Below are positions 21,203 through 35,600 of a stretch of 64,000 nt of DNA, piece after piece. Origin of the DNA: Hevea brasiliensis. Its lineage: Eukaryota > Streptophyta > Magnoliopsida > Malpighiales > Euphorbiaceae. Where the stretch lies: positions 91,846,759 to 91,910,758 of the forward strand of contig NC_079501.1 in the NCBI RefSeq assembly GCF_030052815.1. Direction: 5' to 3'. The first letter of the stretch is position 1. Every line of letters starts with the position of its first letter. The notes under the pieces were generated by a model. That model saw only the letters and a list, made by a program, of their open reading frames with translations. It searched no databases and was not told the DNA's origin. The translations under genes were made by a program, and so were the position numbers.

Positions 21203-24200
21203 TTATACATTGAACAGATAAGGGTATTTGCTACGCATGTCCCGTTCTGACTCCCAAGTGCAATCTTTCACTGACTGGCTCCTCCACAAAACCTTAACCA
21301 TAGGGATCTGTTTTGATCTTAGCTGTCTCACTTGATAGTCCACTATGGCTACAGGTTGCTCCTCAAATGTCAAATTCTCCTTTAGTTCTATTACATCCGG
21401 CTGTAGTACATGAGAAGGATCGGGAATGTATTTCCTGAGCATGGAGATGTGAAACACGGGATGAACGTGAGAAAGGTTGGGTGGTAGCTCCAACCGGTAG
21501 GCAACTGCTCCAACTCTATCCGTAACCTCAAAAGGTCCGATATACCGAGGTGCCAACTTGCCCTTCTTTCCAAATCTCATGACTCCCTTCATCGGAGAAA
21601 CCTTCAGGAATACATAGTCGCCTACTGCAAACTCCACATCCCTCCGTCTGGGGTCTGCATAACTCTTCTGCCTACTGAAAGCTGTTTTCAATCGTTTCCT
21701 AATTAAAGGAACTACCTCTGAAGTGTACTGCACTAGGTCTACATCATGCACCTTCGCTTCTCCCATTTCCGTCCAACACAGAGGAGACCTACACTTTCTT
21801 CCATATAGTGCCTCATAGGGTGCCATCCCTATGCTGGAATGGTAACTGTTGTTGTAGGCAAACTCCACTAAAGCTAGCTGATCATCCCATTGACCTCCAA
21901 AATCCAAAACACTCATGCGAAGCATGTCTTCCAGTGTTTGGATTGTCCTTTCGGACTGTCCGATGCATGCGAGGTGGAAGGCCGTACTGAAGTTCAACTG
22001 TGTGCCAAGTGCCTCCTGTAACTTTCTCCAAAACTGAGAAGTGAACCGGGGCCCTCTGTCAGATATTATGGAAGCCGGAACTCCATGCAATCTGACTATT
22101 TCTCGAATGTAGAGCCGGGCATACTGTGCCACAGAATATGTAGTCTTCACAGGCAAGAAGTGAGCTGATTTGGTTAAGCGGTCTACAATTACCCATATGG
22201 AATCATATCCTCGCGTGGTACGAGGCAACCCAGTCACAAAATCCATGGTGATCATTTCCCACTTCCATTCTGGGATAGGGAGCTCCTGCAGCTTACCAGA
22301 CGGTCTCTGGTGTTCAAACTTCACCTTTTGACAAGTCAAGCACTTGGACACAAAGTCTGCTATGTCTCTCTTCATGCCATTCCACCAATAGCTATTCTTC
22401 ACATCATGGTACATCTTGGTGGAACCTGGGTGGACACTGTACAGGGTATAGTGTGCCTCTCGCATGATTTCGTCTTTGAGATTGTCCACATCGGGCACAC
22501 ATATCCTAGAACCTTGCACTAAGGCGCCATCATTGGCAAATCCAAACTCACCACCTTCACCTTGCTGTACTCTTTCTATGATCTTCATCAATTGTTGGTC
22601 TCTGTGCTGGGAAACTCTAACTCTGTCTCTCAAGTCTGGCCTCACTGAAAAATGAGCCAGCAATACCCCCTCATCTGAAAGATCTAGGATTAAACCTTGA
22701 TCCATCAACTCATGTATTTCCTGAATCAACGGTCTCTTCTCTGCTGAAATGTGCGCCAAACTGCCAGAAGATTTTCTGCTTAAAGCATCTGCTACTACAT
22801 TGGCTTTCCCAGGGTGGTACTGGATGGTGCAATCGTAGTCTTTCAGAAGCTCCATCCATCTCCTCTGTCTCAAGTTTAAATCCCTCTATTGGAAGATGTA
22901 CTTCAAACTCTTGTGGTCGGTGTATATCTCGCACACTTCACCATACAGGTATTGTCTCCAGATTTTTAGTGCAAAGATTACAGCCGCCATTTCCAAATCA
23001 TGGGTGGGGTAGTTCTGCTCATGCCTCTTTAGCTGTCTTGAAGCATAAGCCACTATTTTTCCACTCTGCATCAAAACACACCCTAAGCCAACTCTGGAGG
23101 CGTCACAGTACACAGTGTATCCTTCACCACTCATAGGTAGTGTCAACACAGGGGCGGTGGTTAGACACTCCTTAAGCTTTTGGAAGCTCTTCTCACAGTC
23201 ATCTGTCCAAATGAATGGAACATTCTTCCGAGTTAACTTAGTTAGGGGAGCCGCTATCCTGGAAAAATCTTGCACAAAACGCCTATAGTAGCCAGCTAAA
23301 CCCAGAAAACTTCGCACCTCAGTGACTGTTGTAGGCCTAAGCCAATCGATTCTGACTTCAATTTTCTTGAGATCCACTTGAATGCCGTCACTAGAAACCA
23401 CGTGTCCCAAGAATGAGATGCTTTCTAGCCAAAATTCACATTTTGAAAATTTGGCATATAGCTGGTGCTCCCTCAACGTCTGCAACACCATCCTCAAGTG
23501 CCACACGTGTTCTTCCTTGGTCTGAGAGTATACCAAAATGTCATCTATGAATACGATGACAAAACGGTCCAAAAACGGCTTGAACACCCTATTCATCAAG
23601 TCCATGAAGGCTGCTGGTGCATTAGTGAGTCCAAAAGACATCACCAAGAACTCATAATGACCATATCTTGTCCTGAATGCCGTTTTGGACACGTCCTCAT
23701 CCCTGATTCTCAATCGATGGTAGCCTGATCACAGGTCTATCTTGGAAAAGAATCTAGCCGCTTGGAGCTGATCAAACAGATCATCGATCCGAGGAAGTGG
23801 ACACTTGTTCTTCACAGTCACCTTGTTCAGCTGTCTGTAGTCAATACACAACCTCAATGACCCATCTTTCTTTCTTACAAATAGCATAGGAGCGCCCCAG
23901 GGTGAAGTGCTCGGGCGTATGAAACCCTTGTCCAAAAGCTCCTGTAGTTGCTCCTTCAGCTCTTTCAATTCTGCTGGTGCCATCCTGTAAGGTGGCATTG
24001 ATATGGGGTTTGCACCCGGAACAACATCAATGCAGAACTCTATTCCTCTTTCTGGTGGCAACCCTGGAAGCTCTTCAGGGAAGACATCCATAAATTCTCT
24101 GACAACAGGAACATTTTCCGTGCTGACACCTTCTACAGATGTATCTCTCACCAATGCCAAATACCCTTGGCATCCATACCTCAACATTTTTCTAGCACTA

Positions 24201-24799
24201 ATTGCTGACACCAAGTTATATGGAGCCACGCTCCTGTCACCATCAAAGCTAAACTCTTCCACACCAGGTATGTGGAAATACACCTTTTTGTTCCTGCAGT
24301 CTAAGGTGGCATAATGAGTTGCCAACCAGTCCATTCCCAAAATTACATCAAAATCAATCACTGGTAGAGGAACCAAGTCTGCTGGGAGGATATTTCCATC
24401 CACCACTACTGGGCTACCTGGAAAAACCATATCTACATCTATGTTGTCACTAAGTGGGGTAGCTACCGACAAAGGACATTCTAAAGTTGTAGGGTTTCTA
24501 CCCAATCTCATGGCAAACACAGGGGAGACAAATGAGTGCATAGCACCCGGATCTATCAAAACACGAGCCTTATAGGAACAGACCAGAAGAATACCTGCCA
24601 CAACTGCATTTGAAGCTTGAGCATCCTGGTGGGTCAGGATGAAAACCCAAGCTTGACCCCTACCCTGAGTGGCGTAACCACGATCGACTTCTACCTCGAC
24701 CGCCTCCAAATCCACGTCCCCCTTGTCCTTGGCCCTGTTGGCCACTAAATTGACTGCCTGCCATGCTGGAAGCACCCGGATACAACTGACGAGGAACAT
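21203..24799 (-). pseudogene. outer chromovirus pol (protease, RT, RNase H, integrase, chromodomain)
   Basis: One minus-strand frame of about 1199 codons broken by two premature stops, at 23729-23731 (TGA, probably from a CGA arginine codon just after the RT motif SKIDL) and 22886-22888 (TAG, before LNLRQRRW). Visible in order: an aspartic protease region with [12 protein letters not shown] with [31 protein letters not shown] and the FIDD active-site box; RNase H with [14 protein letters not shown]; an integrase zinc-finger part ending CLTCQKVK; core motifs IVDRLTKSAHF, IISDRGPRF and GQSERT; and a C-terminal chromodomain-like segment VKVLWRSQSVKDCTWESE. The residues just before GQSERT depart from the family consensus. 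Upstream of about 24690 the gag-pol linker reads in another frame, which indicates a further frameshift. Such elements make a gag-pol polyprotein that copies RNA to DNA and inserts it; this copy cannot do so unaided. Confidence 0.9.
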
Positions 24800-24876
24800 T
24801 CACAATAGAACCCTATGACCCCATCTGTGGCTCGCTGAACACGGGGCATTCCCTAGCAAAGTGACCTGGTTGGCCA

Positions 24877-27800
24877 TGTGACACCCCTTACCCGTCTACA
24901 GTGTAGCCGAGCAAGCTATGCCACACGGTGTACCGGCACACTCTATTTTACCTTAATTAATTTTTGTCAAGGTTTTGAATATAGTTTGTGAATTATAGTT
25001 CATTTATTGAAATTATAATTTATTTGAGGTTCTGAAAATTTTATAGAAAATCCGGCAGAGTACCGGCTAAAAATGGAGAAAACAGTTCTTCGGAACCTGT
25101 TAAAAACACTTCCAAAATTTGTATTCAATCATCTCAAACTCCAATATCCAAAATCTCAACAATATTTCTCAATTTCAGTTCTCAATAACCTTTTCATTTC
25201 TCAAACATCCATTTCTCATAATACTTATATACAAGCAATAAATAAATGCTCAAATTTTGCATTCATAGTCATAACTTTCATTATTTACATGAACATCAAA
25301 ATATATTACATAAGTTCAAATACATATGAGAAAGTAAAAATTTGCTACAAAATATCAAAATGACACCTAGTGTCCTACCAATGCACTGCAGAAGTTGAGG
25401 TGACAAGGACACTGTGCAGAACTGCAGGATGGATTTACACAGTCTGCGGTCTACTGGGCTCACGATCTGTATCTCCAGTACCTACGCGTAGCAAAAGCAA
25501 CGCGCTAAGCAATAATGCTTAGTAGTGCAATAATATAATAAAAGAAAATAGCAAGAAAACAAATATGTAGTGAATGTGTATGATTCATTTGTTTAGTATG
25601 GGTATATACATTAATTCATTAACTTTGTTCACTTTCATTCATTTGGTTGCCCCAAGTAACCTACACTAGACGACTAGACTAGATAACGGATAAACTGGCG
25701 CTGGGTACCTAGTACCTCGGACCGTCACACCATCGGTCACATATGCATCTCCCGGTGTGCAACAGAACAGCTAACTAGCTGTAAATACATCAGGCACAAG
25801 GCCAAATCTCAATACAAGGTCAGAATGGCTAAAAGCCATAAAATCACAGAATGGCATATTGCCATGTGCGATCGCTAATCGAACCCTATTAGCATGCCAA
25901 ACTATCCAAACCAATCATGTTAGGTATACTAGGGCATTTGAAACTTTTAAATTCTTCAATTTGTGCATTTCAAGTTTTGATGTCACTATTCACCTCATTG
26001 GTCAACAAAAATGTTGACTTTTGGATAGAAAATAGGTGTATTGGTTTTAACACCCCAAACATACCACATTTTGTATTTAAAACTTGTTGGAATTGATTGC
26101 CATTTCCATTTCTCAACTTAATTCTAAGAGGGCAGAAATTTCAGTTTTTGAGACCCAATTTTACTGTTCCATTGGGCCCTGTTGCAGTGGGAATTTGAGG
26201 AAATGACAAACATGAAAGTTGTTCCTTATTTTGTCTAGTTGAATTTCCTTTTTTGAATCACTCCATTTGGAGTTTTGTAGCTTTAGATATGGTCTAAAAA
26301 CCACAGATGGCCGGATTTCCATTCTGCAAAAATTACCATATCTACAGTAGCATGAATAGTGACTGTGATTGCATTTTTGAATTGGTTCTGGCCATAATTT
26401 GGGGTAGGTTTCTTCATGAAAGTTGTTTGTCTATGTCTTAACTTGTTGCTGTAAAAATTTTAGGTCAATTGACCATTTCTACAGTGAGTTAACTGTTCAT
26501 TTGGTCATTTCTGCAGGTGCTGTTGCAGGGTATCCGGATTGGGGCCAACTTTTGGTCCTCTTGCTTTGGTCTTTTGGGCATAGTTTCTTCAGCAAAAATG
26601 TGCCATTATAAGCCTAGTTTCATTTCCAATTGGCCAAACACCAATTGGACCAACACAACCAAAGTTATGGCTGTGTAATTGGACTGGATTCTCAGTCCCC
26701 ATTCTGCTGTCTTTAGGCAGCATAATTGTTCTTTAACAGTTTCATAAGCCAAGTCAAAGTTTCACTTCTCAAAACCCTAATGTCCAACTCAATTTACCCA
26801 TAAACCTCAATTAGCACACTAGTTCAACATCCATGCATATTCATACCTTAAACACCATTTCTAGCTCACTTTAAGTCCATTAAAACAATCAAAACCATTC
26901 CTCTATTAGGGCTGCCGAATTCTATGGTGGATATACACATGAATTTGTTTCATTTATTTCACAATTTCTCATCCATTACAAGCCTCAATCATGGAATTAA
27001 TGAGTTTTAACTACATATATGCACTAACCTCTTGTAGGGAGATTTTTCCCAAGCTCAAAACTTCACTTTCCTTCTTCTTCTTGGCTGCCAAAAGCTTCCC
27101 CAAGTGATGTAGTCAAGGTTTAATGAAAGGAGTTAGGGTTTAGTGGTGTAACAAAGGGAGAAATTAAGCTTGATTGAAAAAAAATCAATAGAGGGGTCTA
27201 GGGCATGTTTCGGCTGGCTTTTGGGGAGGGAGATGGCTGCTGCAATTTTTTGGTTATTTGCTCTTCATTTAGTCTCTTTATTAGTTAGTCAAATGATGGC
27301 TTAATTGTGATTGGTCATAGTTTTCTTAATGACATCACCATGATGTCATAAATGAGGTTTTTCCTCACTTTCTTTTCTTTCCTCCACTACTCATTTTCAA
27401 TTTAATTTCTAGTAATGTTTATTCATATTTTATGTCATATTAATTATTTACTTAACTGGACAAGTCGGCCAAAAATCACCTCTGAAGGCGAAATGATCAA
27501 AATGCCCTCCGTTTGGCTTAACGGGTCAAAATTGTCTGTACCGATTGAAAAATTTTTTTAGGTATTTTCTTGGCATTCTAATGCCATAGGAACCTCAATA
27601 ACCCTTCTCTGGAGTCTCAAAAATTATTTTATAATTTTTCCCCCGGGTCTAGGGCTCCTAGTTGCGAGAACCGCAACTTCCCTCTGGGTTACCCATCGCT
27701 AGGGCACCGGCTCGTTTAACTTGGTTGTATTTTATTTCTAAAATTTTTACTAAATTTTTCTTATTAATATTTGAGTTAATTATGGTTCCTGACTTTAGTT

Positions 27801-27893
27801 TAATTATATTTTTCCGGACGTTCTAGCTATCCGGACAGACACCGGTCACCGGAACAGTAGAATGTACGGAGTTGCTACAGGGAGGGTGTTACA
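24877..27893 (-). repeat. 3' LTR of the inner chromovirus
   Basis: A 3017-bp LTR closely similar to 32695-35787. The shared plus-strand open frame at 25073-25363 recurs at 32907-33179, so it is an LTR feature and not a gene. Relative to its partner it lacks a stretch corresponding to about 34530-34615. Confidence 0.9.
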
Positions 27894-27908
27894 ACTCTTC
27901 TCCTCTAA
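27894..27908 (-). other. likely polypurine tract of the inner chromovirus
   Basis: On the minus strand TTAGAGGAGAAGAGT directly precedes the 3' LTR. It is purine-rich but less pure than the outer element's tract. Confidence 0.55.
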
Positions 27909-29265
27909 TTTAAATTTTGTCCTCGAAATTTACCTGATGCAAACAGTTGAGGGAACTGTTGCCTCATCGTCTCTTCACTTTCCCAAGTTGCCTCCTCGAT
28001 GTTATGGTGCCTCCAAAGCACTTTCACCAGTGGAATCTGCTTATTTCTCAACTCTTTCACTTCCCGAGCCAGGATTCGAAGAGGTTCTTCTTCATATGTC
28101 AAATCCGGTTGTATTTCAATTTCTTCCCTGGAGATGACATGCGAAGGATCTGAGCGGTATCTTCTTAGCATAGACACGTGAAACACATTGTGGATCTTGT
28201 CCAGCTCTGGTGGTAAAGCTAGCCTATAGGCCACTGGACCCACACGTTCAATGACTTCATATGGGCCAATGAACCTAGGGCTCAACTTACCTTTTCTTCC
28301 AAACCTCAACACTTTCTTCCATGGTGACACATTGAGGAACACTTTGTCGCCAACCGCATATTCTATTTCTTTTCTCTTCAGGTCGGCATAAGATTTACAT
28401 GCATGCGAGGCAACCTTCAGATTGGCTTTGATTAGTTTCACTTTCTCCTCGATCTGTTTCACCAGTGCAGCCCTACCGATTTGTCTTCGCCCAATTCAGT
28501 CCGGCCTGCTGAGTTCTACATTTCCTCCCATACGATTGCTTCGTATGGGGCCATTTGAATACTAGCTTGGTAGCTATTGTTGTATGCAAATTACGCGATG
28601 GGAGGTATCTATCCCAACTTCCATCAAATTCAATGACACAACTCCTCAGCATATCCTCAAGAACCTGACATATATTTCATGTTATTGTTATCATTTCAAT
28701 TCAATATTTGTATCAATTCCATTGGTTTCAATTGTTTACAGATTACTCTTTACGATTGCCCATCCGTGCGAGGATGGAAAGTCATCTTTGAAGTGGAGTT
28801 GTGTACCCAAGGACTCATGCAACTTCTTCCAAAATCTCGATGTAAACCTTGGGTCTCGATCGGATATTATGGAAAGTGGAATTCCATGCGATCTAACTAT
28901 CTCAGCGATATACAATCGCTAACTTCTCCGGTGAGTAGTCGGTCCTAATCGGCGAGAAAGTGTGCTGACTTTGTCAATCTATCAACTATCACCCATGCTG
29001 CATCATGGTTCTTCTGGGTGAGAGGTAGACCGCTTACCAAATCCTTGGTGACTCGATCCCATTGCCATTCAGGTATGCGTATAGTGTAGCAAACCCGATG
29101 GAACTTGATGTTCGCCTTGACTTGTTGACATGTCAAGCATTTAGTCACATAGTCGGCTATGTCCTTCTTCATACTGTGCCACCAATCTGGAGCTTGAGAT
29201 CATGATACATCTTTGTACTTCACGGGTGCATAGCATATGCCTGGTGTGTGCCTCTTTTAGAATCG
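27905..29265 (-). pseudogene. inner chromovirus integrase and chromodomain remnants
   Basis: Minus-strand fragments in several frames. Residues MKKDIADYVTKCLTCQQVKA and IVDRLTKSAHF (29172-28945) are the integrase zinc-finger end and first core aspartate region. A 185-aa frame (28462-27905) holds the integrase C-terminal part and a chromodomain-like segment with LTYEEEPLRI and VKVLWRHHNIEEATWESE. The stretch between about 28500 and 28940 is heavily rearranged by small indels. Not functional. Confidence 0.8.
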
Positions 29266-29269
29266 GCCT

Positions 29270-30884
29270 TCAATTCCCCATCATCCGTACACAGTCTTCC
29301 TTTGTATCTGAGCACCCATCTGCCTTCGCCTCATAGTCAGTTGCTTTTCCTTCTGGGATTTTACTCATAATAGCCATTAGCTTCTCATCTACCTTCTGCC
29401 CATTTAAAATCTGCTGTAACAGGTTTGGCCTCAATTGCAACTCAGCCAAAATAGCTCCATCTCGAATTAAAGATAGACGGGCTTTCAATGATCTCAAAGC
29501 TGTCATGGATTTTCTGCTCAAAGCATCAGCAACTACATTTGCCTTCCCAGGATGGTAGTCAATCACACAATCATAATCCTTCAGGAACTCAATCCATTGC
29601 CTCTGTCTAAGGTTGAGCTCCTTTTGGGTTGGTAAGTATTTTAGACTTTTGTGGTCTGTATAAATGTAGCACTTTTCACCATATAAGTAGTGCCTCCATA
29701 TCTTCAGTGCGAAGATAATTGCTGCAAGCTCTAGATCATGGGTAGGGTAATTCTGTTCATGTGGCCTTAGCTGCCTGGAAGCATAAGCGACCACCTTTCC
29801 CTCTTGCATCAATACACACCCTAGCCCATTATGAGAGGCATCACTGTAGACCACAAAGTCCTTTCCTGACACTAGCTGTGTTAACACTGGTGCCTCTGTC
29901 AACATAGCCTTCAACTTCTCAAAACTGGTCTGACACTTGTTATTCCAGTCAAATCTGACATTCTTGTGTAACAACTTGGTCATTGGAGCAGCTATTAAAG
30001 AAAATCCCTTCACAAATCTCCTGTAATACCCAGCTAACCCCAAGAAGCTTCTGACCTCAGTTGTATTTCTGGGAGGCTTCCATTCCATCACTGCTTCTAT
30101 TTTCTTGGGATCCACCCTAATCCCATCAGCTGACACTATGTGTCCAAGGAATGCAATCTCATTTAACCAGAAGTCACACTTGGACAACTTAGCATACAAC
30201 TCCTTTTCTTTCAGGGTTTGCAGAACAATCCTCAAATGTTCATCATGTTCTTCACTGGTCTTGGAATACACCATAATATCATCAATAAAGACCACTACGA
30301 ACCGATCTAGGTATGGATGGAAGATACGGTTCATAAGGTCCATAAATGCCGCTGGTGCATTTGTTAAGCCAAAGGGCATCACCAGAAACTCATAATGCCC
30401 ATCTGGGTCTGAATGCGATCTTGGGCACATCTACATCCTTCACCCTCAATCGATGATACCACGATGCGAGATCAATCTTAGAAAATACTCCTGCCCCCTT
30501 CAACTGATCAAACAGATCATCAATTCTAGGCAACGGATATTTGTTCTTCACAGTCACTTTATTCAACTGCCGGTAATCAATGCAAAGCCTCAAAGTCCCA
30601 TCCTTCTTCTTTACAAACAGCACTGGAGCTCCCCATGGTGACACAATGGGGCGTATGAAGCCCTTATAAATATACTCTTGCAACTGAGTTTTCAACTCCC
30701 TCACTTCCGTGGGTGCCATCCTATAAGGAGCAATGGAAATGGGTCTTTGTGCCGGCAGTTGTCTCAATAGCAAATTCAACTTCCCTTTACGGTGGCAAAC
30801 TGGGCAACTCTTCGAAATACCTGGGAAATCTCTTCGTGGGTATGTCACCTGTGTTTGGCTTAGCCTGCCTAGTATCCACCACAT
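29270..30884 (-). pseudogene. inner chromovirus reverse transcriptase and RNase H remnants
   Basis: Two overlapping minus-strand frames. 30884-30390 carries [13 protein letters not shown] and SKIDL. After a frameshift near 30400, 30430-29270 carries [18 protein letters not shown], the FIDD active-site box, and RNase H with [14 protein letters not shown], ending at [17 protein letters not shown] and beyond. The amino-acid pattern is close to that of the outer element's pol, consistent with a related Tekay/Del-type lineage. Confidence 0.85.
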
Positions 30885-31299
30885 GTGCTAGGTAGGCTTC
30901 ACAGCCTTTTCTCATCATTCTTCTTGCAACGGTGGCTGAGATGACATTGGACAAGAAATCTGTCCTTTCCCCCACAACTGTGATCTCATTACCCTCTGAA
31001 GTTTTTAGAGAAATTCTCTTCAATTTGCAATCAACTATTGCCTGATGACGTGACAACCAGTCCATTCCCAAAATCACGTCAAACTCGTGGAAGGGTAACT
31101 CAATCAGGTCGGCCAAGAATTCATACCCCTGAATCCTTAACGGGCAACCCTTGTATACTTTGTTCACCACTACACTGTGGCCCAATGGATTAGTGACCAG
31201 AATGTCTTGGTCACTCTCCCCTACCAGTATCCCCCTTTCTACGGGTAGGTTGATGCAGATGTATGAGTGAGTGGATCCTGGATCCACCAATGCATGCAC
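30787..31299 (-). pseudogene. inner chromovirus aspartic protease region
   Basis: A minus-strand frame of 170 aa with LVDPGSTHSYI near its start, the DxG-type active-site region of this clade, and [15 protein letters not shown]. It overlaps the RT fragment in another frame. It processes the gag-pol polyprotein in active relatives. Confidence 0.8.
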
Positions 31300-31400
31300 A
31301 GGAGTATTGTAGAGGGAGAACGTACTCGATGACGCCCGGGCATCTTGCTCCTCCCGAGCTCTTAGGGCATAATTTCTCGCAGTGGTCCGTTATCCGCCTC

Positions 31401-32640
31401 TCATGGCTCGATGCGTGCCTGCGATGGTCCTACAGCCTCAGACTTGCCAGATTTTCTACCCCTCTGTGGTGCAGGAGCAGGTCTGTCTGCTTGTGTTGGA
31501 GCAGCTGTAGTAGTTCTGCGTGGGCAGTTCCTCAGCTGATGTTCTGTCGACCCACATCTCAAGCAGGCACCAGTTACTCTCCAACACTCCCCCTTGTGCC
31601 ATTTCAGACAGTGTGGACATGCAGAAGATGTTGGGGCTGGTCCCCTGAACCCCATCCCTGGAGAGCTGCCCACTGATGGTGTGGACTGACCTCTCCTAGG
31701 GGTGAATCGTGGCACGGCCCCGAGACCGACCACGACCATGTGGCCGACTGAACTGCGTGCGGGTGGACCTCTGAACTTCTTCCTGTGTGCAGGGGAGATG
31801 AGCTAGACCGACTCGGGCCCCTCTTCTGTCTATCCCTTACAGTCCGCTCACCGATTCTCACTTTTTCAACCCTTATTGCAGCTTCCACTAACTTGCTAAA
31901 TTCAGTGATTCCCAAGGCGGTTGAGCTGAATCTTTATGTTGTCATTTAGTCCCTCTTCAAATCTCTTACATCTTTCACTTCATTAGGGACTATCTCCCTT
32001 CCATAGCGGCTTAATCGACGAATTCCTTCTCATACTCTACCACCGATACTGTCTCGCCTCGAGTTAATAAACTCTCTTCTTCTCTCTTCCGGTATACAAG
32101 ATACCCACATATTTCTTCTTGAATTGAGAGAAAGAAGTCCCAAGTTCTGACTTCTCGTGCACTTCACTGACACAGTGTCCCACCACTCATATGCATCGTC
32201 TTGCAAAGAAAGATATGGCGACTTCGGGTTTTGCTCGGAGTGCGGTGGAGTTGTTTTAGGACTCACTGCTCTGCATTCAACCAATTCTACCGCAATGAGT
32301 CATCTTCTCTCTTGCCATAGAAGTCCACACTCCAAACTTTCTTAGTCTTTCCAGTGTGATTTACTGTGTGGAGTGGTGGTGGTGGTGGTGCCGGCATTAC
32401 TCGCCATTGGTCTAAAGAAATCGGCCATTTCTTTGGAACATGGCTGTGGAGGCCGAGCAGCTCGCTTGAGCTAGCGAGCAAGTTCTCCCATGCCCCCGCC
32501 TCACCTGCCGCAGTGGAGCATGACTCTCCACTTCCTCCTCGATCGCTCTTTGAGATGAAGGATCCATATCCTATTCAAAATAAGAAAGACAAACAGATCT
32601 GCATTAGTGTCACCTCGACTCTTACAAATGCAATGCATGG
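31401..32640 (-). pseudogene. inner chromovirus gag remnants
   Basis: Minus-strand pieces in different frames. The 31739-31401 frame carries two Cys/His clusters: CPHCLKWHKGEC and a canonical CCHC zinc knuckle CLRCGSTEHQLRNC. The capsid-like part upstream (about 31600-32480) is scattered over at least three frames. The upstream boundary is approximate. Confidence 0.7.
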
Positions 32641-32677
32641 TATGGACTCAATCTAGGCCCAGAAACGCCTAAACCGT

Positions 32678-32689
32678 GCTCTGATACCA
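32678..32689 (-). other. primer-binding site of the inner chromovirus
   Basis: On the minus strand TGGTATCAGAGC, complementary to the 3' end of initiator tRNA-Met, five bases from the 5' LTR. Confidence 0.9.
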
Positions 32690-32694
32690 CTAAA

Positions 32695-35600
32695 TGTGAC
32701 ACCCCTTACCCGTCTACAGTGTAGCCGAGCAAGCTCTGCCACACGGTGTCAAGCACACTCTATTTTACCTTAATTAATTTTTGTCAAGGTTTTGAATATA
32801 GTTTGTGAAATATAGTTCATTTATTGAAATTATAATTTATTTGAGGTTCCAAAATTTTATAGAAAATCCGATGCAGTACTCTGGCTAAAAATGGAGAAAG
32901 CAGTTCTTGAACCTGTTAAAAACACTTCCAAAATTTGTATTCAATCATCTCAAACTCCAATATCCAAAATCTCAACAATATTTCTCAATTTCAGTTCTCA
33001 ATAACCTTTTCATTTCTCAAACATCCATTTCTCATAATACTTATATACAAGCAATAAATAAATGCTCAAATTTTGCATTCATAGTCATAACTTTCATTAT
33101 TTACATGAACATCAAAATATATTACATAAGTTCAAATACATATGAGAAAGTAAAAATTTGCTACAAAATATCAAAATGACACCTAGTGTCCTACCAATGC
33201 ACTGCAGAAATTGAGGTGACAAGGACACTGTGCAGAACTGTAGGATGGATTCACGCAGTCTGCGGTCTACTGGGCTCACGATCTGTATCTCCAGTACCTA
33301 CGCGTGGCAAAAGCAACGCGCTAAGCAATAATGCTTAGTGGTGCAATAATATAATAAAAGAAAATAGCAAGAAAACAAATATGTAGTGAATGTGTATGAT
33401 TCATTTTTTTAGTATGGGTATATACATTAATTCATTAACTTTGTTCACTTTCATTCATTTGGTTGCCCCAAGTAACCTACACTAGACGACTGGACTGGAT
33501 AACGGGTAAACTGGCGTTGGGTACCTAGTACCTCGGGCCGTCACACCATCGGTCACATATGCATCTCCGGCAGGCAATGTAAGCGACTAACAAGTCAGAA
33601 TACATCGAGCACAAGGCCAAATCTCAATACAAGGTCGAATGGCTAAAAGCCATAAAATCACGAATGACATATTGCCATGTGCGATCTTGCTAATCGAACC
33701 CTATTGGCATGCCAAACTATCCAAACCAATCATGTTAGGTATACTAGGGCATTTGAAACTTTTAAATTCTTCAATTTGTGCATTTCAAGTTTTGATGTCA
33801 CTATTCACCTCATTAGTCAAAAAAAATGTTGACTTTTGGATAGAAAATAGGTGTATTGGTTTTAACACCCCAAACATACCACATTTTGTATTTAAAACTT
33901 GTTGGAATTGATTGCCATTTCCATTTCTCAACTTAATTCTAAGAGGGCAGAAATTTCAGTTTTTGAGACCCAACTTTACTGTTCCATTGGGCCCTGTTGC
34001 AGAGGGAATTTGAGGAAATGAAAAACATGAAAGTTGTTCCTTATTTTGTCTAGTTGAATTTCCTTTTTTGAATCACTCCATTTGGAGTTTTGTAGCTCTA
34101 GATATAGTCCAAAAACCACAGCTGGCCGGATTTCCATTCTGCAGAAATTACCATATCTACAGTAGCATGAACAGTGACTGTGATTGCATTTTTGAATTGG
34201 TTCTGGCCATAATTTGGGGTAGGTTTCTTCATGAAAGTTGTTTGTCTATGTCTTAACTTGTTTCTGTAAAAATTTCAGGTCAATTGACCATTTCTACAGT
34301 GAGTTATGGTTACTGTTCATTTGGTCATTTCTGCAGGTGCTGTTGCAGGGTATCCGGATTGGGGCCAACTTTTGGTCCTCTTGCTTTGGTCTTTGGGCAT
34401 GGTTTCTTCAGCAAAAATGTGCCATTATAAGCCTAGTTTCATGTCCAATTGGCCAAACACCAATTGGACCAACACAGCCAAAGTTATGGCTGTGTAATTG
34501 GACCGATTCTCGCCCCCATTCTCTGCCTTTAGGCAAAGATAGTCATTCTCTTTGCCAAGCCATTTTTCAGTCCAATTTATGGTCAACATACCTCAAATGG
34601 TCACTAATTGACCATTAGAGTGTTCTTTAACAATTTCATAAGCCAAGTCAAAGTTTCACTTCTCAAAACCCTAATGTCCAACTCAATTTACCCATAAACC
34701 TCAATTAGCACACTAGTTCAACATCCATGCATATTCATACCTTAAACACCATTTCTAGCTCACTTTAAGTCCATTAAAACAATCAAAACCATTCCTCTAT
34801 TAGGGCTGCCGAATTCTATGGTGGACATACACATGAATTTGTTTCATTTATTTCACAATTTCTCATCCATTACAAGCCTCAATCATGGAATTAATGAGTT
34901 TTAACTACATATATGCACTAACCTCTTGTAGGGAGATTTTTCCCAAGCTCAAAACTTCACTTTCCTTCTTCTTCTTGGCTGCCAAAAGCTTCCCCAAGTG
35001 ATATGGTCAAGGTTTAATGAAAGGGGTTAGGGTTTAGTGGTGTAACAAAGGGAGAAATTAAGCTTGATTGAAAAAAAATCAATGGAGGGGTCTAGGGCAT
35101 GTTTCGGCTGGCTTTTGGGGAGGGAGATGGCTGCTGCAATTTTTTGGTTATTTGGTCTTCATTTAGTCTCTTTATTAATTAGTCAAATGATGGCTTAATT
35201 GTGATTGGTCATAGTTTTCTTAATGACATCACCATGATGTCATAAATGAGCTTTTTCCTCACTTTCTTTTCTTTCCTCCACTACTCATTTTCAATTTAAT
35301 TTCTAGTAATGTTTATTCATATTTTATGTCATATTAATTATTTACTTAACTGGACAAGTCGGCCAAAAATCACCTCTGAAGGCGAAATGATCAAAATGCC
35401 CTCTGTTTGGCTTAACGGGTCAAAATTGTCTGTACCGATTGAAAAATTTTTCTAGGTATTTTCTTGGCATTCTAATGACATAGGAACCTCAATAACCCTT
35501 CTCTGGAGTCCCAAAAATTATTTTATAATTTTTCCCCCGGGTCTAGGGCTCCTAGTTGCGAGAACCGCAACTTCCCTCTGTGTTACCCATCGCTAGGGCA

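Noticed and set aside
25073..25363. 96-aa open frame on the plus strand, repeated at 32907-33179
   Set aside because: Both copies lie at the same place in the two LTRs of the inner element and have no protein motif. They are non-coding LTR sequence.
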